Positions 19,101 to 31,100 of a stretch of 64,000 nucleotides of DNA are shown here, one piece after another. Source of the DNA: Vibrio japonicus (GTDB lineage Bacteria; Pseudomonadota; Gammaproteobacteria; Enterobacterales; Vibrionaceae); the NCBI RefSeq assembly GCF_024582835.1, contig NZ_CP102096.1, forward strand, positions 1,426,001-1,490,000. The letters are read 5' to 3'. Every line of letters starts with the position of its first letter. The stretch's first letter is position 1. The position numbers and the translations under genes are program-made. The notes beneath the pieces are model-generated. The model was given only the letters and a program-made list of their open reading frames with translations. It ran no database searches and was not told the DNA's origin.

Positions 19101-22100
19101 TTCTGTCAGTCTCGTCCACGTTCAACGCATCGACCGTCTCGTGTCCACGTCGCATTGCCGTACTGGCAATCGGTTGCCCTGTCACGTTGTCGGTCTCGCT
19201 TGCGAGCAAGGTGCCCGTCGCGGTGGTCTCCGCCGCGTCTTCGGTCACGCTGCCGCTATCATCGCCTGTGATTTTCGCGCCGTCGTTCGCACCATGGATG
19301 GTGATGGTCACCACCTGGATTTCACCGTGATTTCTGTCAGTCACGTTCAACGCATCGCCGTCTCGTTGCCGTTATCCAGCACGTAGGTCCACTTGCCGTT
19401 CGCATCCACACGGAACGTGCCGTACTGGCCGCCGCATCGGCTTGCGCCTGGAACACGTTGTCGGTGTTGTCCACGTCGCTTGCGAGCAAGGTGCCCGTCG
19501 CGGTGGTCTCCGCCGCGTCTCAACTGCCGCTATCATCGCCTGTGATTTTCGCGCCGTCGTTCGCACCATGGATGGTGATGGTCACCACCTGCTCGGTGCC
19601 GTCTTCCGATTTCACCGTGAAGGTTTCTGTCAGTGTCTCGTCCACGTTCAACGCATCGACCGTCTCGTTGCCGTTATCCAGCACGTAGGTCCACTTGCCG
19701 TTCGCATCCACACGGAACGTGCCACTTGCCCGCCGCACACGGCTTGCGCCTGCCGTACTGGCAAGGTGCCCGCGCATCGGCTTGCGCCTGGAACACGTTG
19801 TCGGTGTTGTCCACGTCGCTTGCGAGCAAGGTGCCCGTCGCGGTGGTCTCCGCCGCGTCTTCGGTCACGCTGCCGCTATCATCGCCTGTGATTTTCGCGC
19901 CGTCGTTCGCACCATGGATGGTGATGGTCACCACCTGCTCGGTGCCGTCTTCCGATTTCACCGTGAAGGTTTCAGTGTCTCGTCCACGTTCAACGCATCG
20001 ACCGTCTCGTTGCCGTTATCCAGCACGTAGGTCCACTTGCCGTTCGCATCCACACGGAACGTGCCGTACGTCCGCCGCATCGGCTTGCGCCTGGAACACG
20101 TTGTCGGTGTTGTCCACGTCGCTTGCGAGCAAGGTGCCCGTCGCGGTGGTCTCCGCCGCGTTTCGGTCACGCTGCCGCTATCATCGCCTGTGATTTTCGC
20201 GCCGTCGTTCGCACCATGGATGGTGATGGTCACCACCTGCTCGGTGCCGTCTTCCGATTTCACCGTGAAGGTTTCTGTCAGTGTCGTCCACGTTCAACGC
20301 ATCGACCGTCTCGTTGCCGTTATCCAGCACGTAGGTCCACTTGCCGTCGGGAACGTGCCGTTGCGCCTTGCGCCTGGAACACGTTGTCGGTGTTGTCCAC
20401 GTCGCTTGTGCCCGTCGCGGTGGTCTCCGCCGCGTCTTCGGTCACGCTGCCGCTATCATCGCCTGTGATTTTCGCGCCGTCGTTCGCACCATGGATGGTG
20501 ATGGTCACCACCTGCTCGGTGCCGTCTTCCGATTTCACCGTGAAGGTTTCTGTCAGTGTCTCGTCCACGTTCAACGCATCGACCGTCTCGTTGCCGTTAT
20601 CCAGCACGTCCACTTGCCGTTCGCATCCACACGGAACGTGCCGTACTGGCCCGCCGCATCGGCTTGCGCCTGGTTGTCGGTGTTGTCCACGTCGCTTGCG
20701 AGCACCGTCTTCGCGGTGGTTCCGCCGCGTCTTCGGTCACGCTGCCGCTATCATCGCCTGTGATTTTCGCGCCGTCGTTCGCACCATGGATGGTGATGGT
20801 CACCACCTGCTCGGTGCCGTCTTCCGATTTCACCGTGAAGGTTTCCGCCTCGTCCACGTTCAACGCATCGACCGTCTCGTTGCCGTTATCCAGCACGTAG
20901 GTCCACTTGCCGTTCGCATCCACACGGAACGTGCCGTACTGGCCCGCCGCATCGGCTTGCGCCTGGAACACGTTGTCGGTGTTGTCCACGTCGCTTGCGA
21001 GCAAGGTGCCTTCGCGGTGGTCTCCGCCGCGTCTTCGGTCACGCTGCCGCTATCATCGCCTGTGATTTTCGGCTCGTTCGCCTGGTGATGGTCACACCTG
21101 CTCGGTGCCGTCTTCCGATTTCGTGAAGGTGTCAGTGTCCGTCCACGTTCAACGTCATCGACCGTCTCGTTGCCGTTATCCAGCACGTAGGTCCACTTGC
21201 CGTTCGCATCCACACGGAACGTGCGTCTGGCGCCGCATCGGCTTGCGCCTGGAACACGTTGTCGGTGTTGTCCACGTCGCTTGCGAGCAAGGTGCCCGTC
21301 GCGGTGGTCTCCGCCGCGTCTTCGGTCACGCTGCCGCTATCATCGCCTGTGATTTTCGCGCCGTCGTTCGCACCATGGATGGTGATGGTCACCACCTGCT
21401 CGGTGCCGTCTTCCGATTTCACCGTGAAGGTTTCTGTCAGTGTCTCGTCCACGTTCAACGCATCGACCGTCTCGTTGCCGTTATCCAGCACGTAGGTCCA
21501 CTTGCCGTTCGCATCCACACGGAACGTGCCGTACTGGCCCGCCGCATCGGCTTGCGCCTGGAACACGTTGTCGGTGTTGTCCACGTCGCTTGCGAGCAAG
21601 GTGCCCGTCGCGGTGGTCTCCGCCGCGTCTTCGGTCACGCTGCCGCTATCATCGCCTGTGATTTTCGCGCCGTCGTTCGCACCATGGATGGTGATGGTCA
21701 CCACCTGCTCGGTGCCGTCTTCCGATTTCACCGTGAAGGTTTCTGTCAGTGTCGACCGTCTCGTTGCCGTTATCCAGCACGTAGGTCCACTTGCCGTTCG
21801 CATCCACACGGAACGTGCCGTACTGGCCCGCCGCATCGGCTTGCGCCTGGAACACGTTGTCGGTGTTGTCCACGTCGCTTGCGAGCAAGGTGCCCGTCGC
21901 GGTGGTCTCCGCCGCGTCTTCGGTCACGCTGCCGCTATCATCGCCTGTGATTTTCGCGCCGTCGTTCGCACCATGGATGGTGATGGTCACCACCTGCTCG
22001 GTGCCGTCTTCCGATTTCACCGTGAAGGTTTCTGTCAGTGTCTCGTCCACGTTCAACGCATCGACCGTCTCGTTGCCGTTATCCAGCACGTAGGTCCACT

Positions 22101-25100
22101 TGCCGTTCGCATCCACACGGAACGTGCCGTACTGGCCGCCGCATCGGCTTGCGCCTGGAACACGTTGTCGGTGTTGTCCACGTCGCTTGCGAGCAAGGTG
22201 CCCGTCGCGGTGGTCTCCGCCGCGTCTTCGGTCACGCTGCCGCTATCATCGCCTGTGATTTTCGCGCCGTCGTTCGCACCATGGATGGTGATGGTCACCA
22301 CCTGCTCGGTGCCGTCTTCCGATTTCACCGTGAAGGTTTCTGTCAGTGTCTCGTCCACGTTCAACGCATCGACCGTCTCGTTGCCGTTATCCAGCACGTA
22401 GGTCCACTTGCCGTTCGCATCCACACGGAACGTGCCGTACTGGCCGCCGCATCGGCTTGCGCCTGGAACACGTTGTCGGTGTTGTCCACGTCGCTTGCGA
22501 GCAAGGTGCCCGTCGCGGTGGTCTCCGCCGCGTCTTCGGTCACGCTGCCGCTATCATCGCCTGTGATTTTCGCGCCGTCGTTCGCACCATGGATGGTGAT
22601 GGTCACCACCTGCTCGGTGCCGTCTTCCGATTTCACCGTGAAGGTTTCTGTCAGTGTCTCGTCCACGTTCAACGCATCGACCGTCTCGTTGCCGTTATCC
22701 AGCACGTAGGTCCACTTGCCGTTCGCATCCACACGGAACGTGCCGTACTGGCCCGCCGCATCGGCTTGCGCCTGGAACACGTTGTCGGTGTTGTCCACGT
22801 CGCTTGCGAGCAAGGTGCCCGTCGCGGTGGTCTCCGCCGCGTCTTCGGTCACGCTGCCGCTATCATCGCCTGTGATTTTCGCGCCGTCGTTCGCACCATG
22901 GATGGTGATGGTCACCACCTGCTCGGTGCCGTCTTCCGATTTCACCGTGAGGTTTCTGTCAGTGTCTCGTCCACGTTCAACGCATCGACCGTCTCGTTGC
23001 CGTTATCCAGCACGTAGGTCCACTTGCCGTTCGCATCCACACGGAACGTGCCGTACTGGCCGCCGCATCGGCTTGCGCCTGGAACACGTTGTCGGTGTTG
23101 TCCACGTCGCTTGCGAGCAAGGTGCCCGTCGCGGTGGTCTCCGCCGCGTCTTCGGTCACGCTGCCGCTATCATCGCCTGTGATTTTCGCGCCGTCGTTCG
23201 CACCATGGATGGTGATGGTCACCACCTGCTCGGTGCCGTCTTCCGATTTCACCGTGAAGGTTTCTGTCAGTGTCTCGTCCACGTTCAACGCATCGACCGT
23301 CTCGTTGCCGTTATCCAGCACGTAGGTCCACTTGCCGTTCGCATCCACACGGAACGTGCCGTACTGGCCGCCGCATCGGCTTGCGCCTGGAACACGTTGT
23401 CGGTGTTGTCCACGTCGCTTGCGAGCAAGGTGCCCGTCGCGGTGGTCTCCGCCGCGTCTTCGGTCACGCTGCCGCTATCATCGCCTGTGATTTTCGCGCC
23501 GTCGTTCGCACCATGGATGGTGATGGTCACCACCTGCTCGGTGCCGTCTTCCGATTTCACCGTGAAGGTTTCTGTCAGTGTCTCGTCCACGTTCAACGCA
23601 TCGACCGTCTCGTTGCCGTTATCCAGCACGTAGGTCCACTTGCCGTTCGCATCCACACGGAACGTGCCGTACTGGCCCGCCGCATCGGCTTGCGCCTGGA
23701 ACACGTTGTCGGTGTTGTCCACGTCGCTTGCGAGCAAGGTGCCCGTCGCGGTGGTCTCCGCCGCGTCTTCGGTCACGCTGCCGCTATCATCGCCTGTGAT
23801 TTTCGCGCCGTCGTTCGCACCATGGATGGTGATGGTCACCACCTGCTCGGTGCCGTCTTCCGATTTCACCGTGAAGGTTTCTGTCAGTGTCTCGTCCACG
23901 TTCAACGCATCGACCGTCTCGTTGCCGTTATCCAGCACGTAGGTCCACTTGCCGTTCGCATCCACACGGAACGTGCCGTACTGGCCCGCCGCATCGGCTT
24001 GCGCCTGGAACACGTTGTCGGTGTTGTCCACGTCGCTTGCGAGCAAGGTGCCCGTCGCGGTGGTCTCCGCCGCGTCTTCGGTCACGCTGCCGCTATCATC
24101 GCCTGTGATTTTCGCGCCGTCGTTCGCACCATGGATGGTGATGGTCACCACCTGCTCGGTGCCGTCTTCCGATTTCACCGTGAAGGTTTCTGTCAGTGTC
24201 TCGTCCACGTTCAACGCATCGACCGTCTCGTTGCCGTTATCCAGCACGTAGGTCCACTTGCCGTTCGCATCCACACGGAACGTGCCGTACTGGCCCGCCG
24301 CATCGGCTTGCGCCTGGAACACGTTGTCGGTGTTGTCCACGTCGCTTGCGAGCAAGGTGCCCGTCGCGGTGGTCTCCGCCGCGTCTTCGGTCACGCTGCC
24401 GCTATCATCGCCTGTGATTTTCGCGCCGTCGTTCGCACCATGGATGGTGATGGTCACCACCTGCTCGGTGCCGTCTTCCGATTTCACCGTGAAGGTTTCT
24501 GTCAGTGTCTCGTCCACGTTCAACGCATCGACCGTCTCGTTGCCGTTATCCAGCACGTAGGTCCACTTGCCGTTCGCATCCACACGGAACGTGCCGTACT
24601 GGCCGCATCGGCTTGCGCCTGGAACACGTTGTCGGTGTTGTCCACGTCGCTTGCGAGCAAGGTGCCCGTCGCGGTGGTCTCCGCCGCGTCTTCGGTCACG
24701 CTGCCGCTATCATCGCCTGTGATTTTCGCGCCGTCGTTCGCACCATGGATGGTGATGGTCACCACCTGCTCGGTGCCGTCTTCCGATTTCACCGTGAAGG
24801 TTTCTGTCAGTGTCTCGTCCACGTTCAACGCATCGACCGTCTCGTTGCCGTTATCCAGCACGTAGGTCCACTTGCCGTTCGCATCCACACGGAACGTGCC
24901 GTACTGGCCGCCGCATCGGCTTGCGCCTGGAACACGTTGTCGGTGTTGTCCACGTCGCTTGCGAGCAAGGTGCCCGTCGCGGTGGTCTCCGCCGCGTCTT
25001 CGGTCACGCTGCCGCTATCATCGCCTGTGATTTTCGCGCCGTCGTTCGCACCATGGATGGTGATGGTCACCACCTGCTCGGTGCCGTCTTCCGATTTCAC

Positions 25101-28100
25101 CGTGAAGGTTTCTGTCAGTGTCTCGTCCACGTTCAACGCATCGACCGTCTCGTTGCCGTTATCCAGCACGTAGGTCCACTTGCCGTTCGCATCCACACGG
25201 AACGTGCCGTACTGCCCGCCGCATCGGCTTGCGCCTGGAACACGTTGTCGGTGTTGTCCACGTCGCTTGCGAGCAAGGTGCCCGTCGCGGTGGTCTCCGC
25301 CGCGTCTTCGGTCACGCTGCCGCTATCATCGCCTGTGATTTTCGCGCCGTCGTTCGCACCATGGATGGTGATGGTCACCACCTGCCGTCTTCCGATTTCA
25401 CCGTGAAGGTTTCTGTCAGTGTCTCGTCCACGTTCAACGCATCGACCGTCTCGTTGCCGTTATCCAGCACGTAGGTCCACTTGCCGTTCGCATCCACACG
25501 GAACGTGCCGTACTGGCCGCCGCATCGGCTTGCGCCTGGAACACGTTGTCGGTGTTGTCCACGTCGCTTGCGAGCAAGGTGCCCGTCGCGGTGGTCTCCG
25601 CCGCGTCTTCGGTCACGCTGCCGCTATCATCGCCTGTGATTTTCGCGCCGTCGTTCGCACCATGGATGGTGATGGTCACCACCTGCTCGGTGCCGTCTTC
25701 CGATTTCACCGTGAAGGTTTCAGTGTCTCGTCCACGTTCAACGCATCGACCGTCTCGTTGCCGTTATCCAGCACGTAGGTCCACTTGCCGTTCGCATCCA
25801 CACGGAACGTGCCGTACTGGCCCGCCGCATCGGCTTGCGCCTGGAACACGTTGTCGGTGTTGTCCACGTCGCTTGCGAGCAAGGTGCCCGTCGCGGTGGT
25901 CTCCGCCGCGTCTTCGGTCACGCTGCCGCTATCATCGCCTGTGATTTTCGCGCCGTCGTTCGCACCATGGATGGTGATGGTCACCACCTGCTCGGTGCCG
26001 TCTTCCGATTTCACCGTGAAGGTTTCTGTCAGTGTCTCGTCCACGTTCAACGCATCGACCGTCTCGTTGCCGTTATCCAGCACGTAGGTCCACTTGCCGT
26101 TCGCATCCACACGGAACGTGCCGTACTGGCCGCCGCATCGGCTTGCGCCTGGAACACGTTGTCGGTGTTGTCCACGTCGCTTGCGAGCAAGGTGCCCGTC
26201 GCGGTGGTCTCCGCCGCGTCTTCGGTCACGCTGCCGCTATCATCGCCTGTGATTTTCGCGCCGTCGTTCGCACCATGGATGGTGATGGTCACCACCTGCT
26301 CGGTGCCGTCTTCCGATTTCACCGTGAAGGTTTCTGTCAGTGTCTCGTCCACGTTCAACGCATCGACCGTCTCGTTGCCGTTATCCAGCACGTAGGTCCA
26401 CTTGCCGTTCGCATCCACACGGAACGTGCCGTACTGGCCCGCCGCATCGGCTTGCGCCTGGAACACGTTGTCGGTGTTGTCCACGTCGCTTGCGAGCAAG
26501 GTGCCCGTCGCGGTGGTCTCCGCCGCGTCTTCGGTCACGCTGCCGCTATCATCGCCTGTGATTTTCGCGCCGTCGTTCGCACCATGGATGGTGATGGTCA
26601 CCACCTGCTCGGTGCCGTCTTCCGATTTCACCGTGAAGGTTTCTGTCAGTGTCTCGTCCACGTTCAACGCATCGACCGTCTCGTTGCCGTTATCCAGCAC
26701 GTAGGTCCACTTGCCGTTCGCATCCACACGGAACGTGCCGTACTGGCCCGCCGCATCGGCTTGCGCCTGGAACACGTTGTCGGTGTTGTCCACGTCGCTT
26801 GCGAGCAAGGTGCCCGTCGCGGTGGTCTCCGCCGCGTCTTCGGTCACGCTGCCGCTATCATCGCCTGTGATTTTCGCGCCGTCGTTCGCACCATGGATGG
26901 TGATGGTCACCACCTGCTCGGTGCCGTCTTCCGATTTCACCGTGAAGGTTTCTGTCAGTGTCTCGTCCACGTTCAACGCATCGACCGTCTCGTTGCCGTT
27001 ATCCAGCACGTAGGTCCACTTGCCGTTCGCATCCACACGGAACGTGCCGTACTGGCCCGCCGCATCGGCTTGCGCCTGGAACACGTTGTCGGTGTTGTCC
27101 ACGTCGCTTGCGAGCAAGGTGCCCGTCGCGGTGGTCTCCGCCGCGTCTTCGGTCACGCTGCCGCTATCATCGCCTGTGATTTTCGCGCCGTCGTTCGCAC
27201 CATGGATGGTGATGGTCACCACCTGCTCGGTGCCGTCTTCCGATTTCACCGTGAAGGTTTCTGTCAGTGTCTCGTCCACGTTCAACGCATCGACCGTCTC
27301 GTTGCCGTTATCCAGCACGTAGGTCCACTTGCCGTTCGCATCCACACGGAACGTGCCGTACTGGCCCGCCGCATCGGCTTGCGCCTGGAACACGTTGTCG
27401 GTGTTGTCCACGTCGCTTGCGAGCAAGGTGCCCGTCGCGGTGGTCTCCGCCGCGTCTTCGGTCACGCTGCCGCTATCATCGCCTGTGATTTTCGCGCCGT
27501 CGTTCGCACCATGGATGGTGATGGTCACCACCTGCTCGGTGCCGTCTTCCGATTTCACCGTGAAGGTTTCTGTCAGTGTCTCGTCCACGTTCAACGCATC
27601 GACCGTCTCGTTGCCGTTATCCAGCACGTAGGTCCACTTGCCGTTCGCATCCACACGGAACGTGCCGTACTGGCCCGCCGCATCGGCTTGCGCCTGGAAC
27701 ACGTTGTCGGTGTTGTCCACGTCGCTTGCGAGCAAGGTGCCCGTCGCGGTGGTCTCCGCCGCGTCTTCGGTCACGCTGCCGCTATCATCGCCTGTGATTT
27801 TCGCGCCGTCGTTCGCACCATGGATGGTGATGGTCACCACCTGCTCGGTGCCGTCTTCCGATTTCACCGTGAAGGTTTCTGTCAGTGTCTCGTCCACGTT
27901 CAACGCATCGACCGTCTCGTTGCCGTTATCCAGCACGTAGGTCCACTTGCCGTTCGCATCCACACGGAACGTGCCGTACTGGCCCGCCGCATCGGCTTGC
28001 GCCTGGAACACGTTGTCGGTGTTGTCCACGTCGCTTGCGAGCAAGGTGCCCGTCGCGGTGGTCTCCGCCGCGTCTTCGGTCACGCTGCCGCTATCATCGC

Positions 28101-31100
28101 CTGTGATTTTCGCGCCGTCGTTCGCACCATGGATGGTGATGGTCACCACCTGCTCGGTGCCGTCTTCCGATTTCACCGTGAAGGTTTCTGTCAGTGTCTC
28201 GTCCACGTTCAACGCATCGACCGTCTCGTTGCCGTTATCCAGCACGTAGGTCCACTTGCCGTTCGCATCCACACGGAACGTGCCGTACTGGCCCGCCGCA
28301 TCGGCTTGCGCCTGGAACACGTTGTCGGTGTTGTCCACGTCGCTTGCGAGCAAGGTGCCCGTCGCGGTGGTCTCCGCCGCGTCTTCGGTCACGCTGCCGC
28401 TATCATCGCCTGTGATTTTCGCGCCGTCGTTCGCACCATGGATGGTGATGGTCACCACCTGCTCGGTGCCGTCTTCCGATTTCACCGTGAAGGTTTCTGT
28501 CAGTGTCTCGTCCACGTTCAACGCATCGACCGTCTCGTTGCCGTTATCCAGCACGTAGGTCCACTTGCCGTTCGCATCCACACGGAACGTGCCGTACTGG
28601 CCCGCCGCATCGGCTTGCGCCTGGAACACGTTGTCGGTGTTGTCCACGTCGCTTGCGAGCAAGGTGCCCGTCGCGGTGGTCTCCGCCGCGTCTTCGGTCA
28701 CGCTGCCGCTATCATCGCCTGTGATTTTCGCGCCGTCGTTCGCACCATGGATGGTGATGGTCACCACCTGCTCGGTGCCGTCTTCCGATTTCACCGTGAA
28801 GGTTTCTGTCAGTGTCTCGTCCACGTTCAACGCATCGACCGTCTCGTTGCCGTTATCCAGCACGTAGGTCCACTTGCCGTTCGCATCCACACGGAACGTG
28901 CCGTACTGGCCCGCCGCATCGGCTTGCGCCTGGAACACGTTGTCGGTGTTGTCCACGTCGCTTGCGAGCAAGGTGCCCGTCGCGGTGGTCTCCGCCGCGT
29001 CTTCGGTCACGCTGCCGCTATCATCGCCTGTGATTTTCGCGCCGTCGTTCGCACCATGGATGGTGATGGTCACCACCTGCTCGGTGCCGTCTTCCGATTT
29101 CACCGTGAAGGTTTCTGTCAGTGTCTCGTCCACGTTCAACGCATCGACCGTCTCGTTGCCGTTATCCAGCACGTAGGTCCACTTGCCGTTCGCATCCACA
29201 CGGAACGTGCCGTACTGGCCCGCCGCATCGGCTTGCGCCTGGAACACGTTGTCGGTGTTGTCCACGTCGCTTGCGAGCAAGGTGCCCGTCGCGGTGGTCT
29301 CCGCCGCGTCTTCGGTCACGCTGCCGCTATCATCGCCTGTGATTTTCGCGCCGTCGTTCGCACCATGGATGGTGATGGTCACCACCTGCTCGGTGCCGTC
29401 TTCCGATTTCACCGTGAAGGTTTCTGTCAGTGTCTCGTCCACGTTCAACGCATCGACCGTCTCGTTGCCGTTATCCAGCACGTAGGTCCACTTGCCGTTC
29501 GCATCCACACGGAACGTGCCGTACTGGCCCGCCGCATCGGCTTGCGCCTGGAACACGTTGTCGGTGTTGTCCACGTCGCTTGCGAGCAAGGTGCCCGTCG
29601 CGGTGGTCTCCGCCGCGTCTTCGGTCACGCTGCCGCTATCATCGCCTGTGATTTTCGCGCCGTCGTTCGCACCATGGATGGTGATGGTCACCACCTGCTC
29701 GGTGCCGTCTTCCGATTTCACCGTGAAGGTTTCTGTCAGTGTCTCGTCCACGTTCAACGCATCGACCGTCTCGTTGCCGTTATCCAGCACGTAGGTCCAC
29801 TTGCCGTTCGCATCCACACGGAACGTGCCGTACTGGCCCGCCGCATCGGCTTGCGCCTGGAACACGTTGTCGGTGTTGTCCACGTCGCTTGCGAGCAAGG
29901 TGCCCGTCGCGGTGGTCTCCGCCGCGTCTTCGGTCACGCTGCCGCTATCATCGCCTGTGATTTTCGCGCCGTCGTTCGCACCATGGATGGTGATGGTCAC
30001 CACCTGCTCGGTGCCGTCTTCCGATTTCACCGTGAAGGTTTCTGTCAGTGTCTCGTCCACGTTCAACGCATCGACCGTCTCGTTGCCGTTATCCAGCACG
30101 TAGGTCCACTTGCCGTTCGCATCCACACGGAACGTGCCGTACTGGCCCGCCGCATCGGCTTGCGCCTGGAACACGTTGTCGGTGTTGTCCACGTCGCTTG
30201 CGAGCAAGGTGCCCGTCGCGGTGGTCTCCGCCGCGTCTTCGGTCACGCTGCCGCTATCATCGCCTGTGATTTTCGCGCCGTCGTTCGCACCATGGATGGT
30301 GATGGTCACCACCTGCTCGGTGCCGTCTTCCGATTTCACCGTGAAGGTTTCTGTCAGTGTCTCGTCCACGTTCAACGCATCGACCGTCTCGTTGCCGTTA
30401 TCCAGCACGTAGGTCCACTTGCCGTTCGCATCCACACGGAACGTGCCGTACTGGCCCGCCGCATCGGCTTGCGCCTGGAACACGTTGTCGGTGTTGTCCA
30501 CGTCGCTTGCGAGCAAGGTGCCCGTCGCGGTGGTCTCCGCCGCGTCTTCGGTCACGCTGCCGCTATCATCGCCTGTGATTTTCGCGCCGTCGTTCGCACC
30601 ATGGATGGTGATGGTCACCACCTGCTCGGTGCCGTCTTCCGATTTCACCGTGAAGGTTTCTGTCAGTGTCTCGTCCACGTTCAACGCATCGACCGTCTCG
30701 TTGCCGTTATCCAGCACGTAGGTCCACTTGCCGTTCGCATCCACACGGAACGTGCCGTACTGGCCCGCCGCATCGGCTTGCGCCTGGAACACGTTGTCGG
30801 TGTTGTCCACGTCGCTTGCGAGCAAGGTGCCCGTCGCGGTGGTCTCCGCCGCGTCTTCGGTCACGCTGCCGCTATCATCGCCTGTGATTTTCGCGCCGTC
30901 GTTCGCACCATGGATGGTGATGGTCACCACCTGCTCGGTGCCGTCTTCCGATTTCACCGTGAAGGTTTCTGTCAGTGTCTCGTCCACGTTCAACGCATCG
31001 ACCGTCTCGTTGCCGTTATCCAGCACGTAGGTCCACTTGCCGTTCGCATCCACACGGAACGTGCCGTACTGGCCCGCCGCATCGGCTTGCGCCTGGAACA

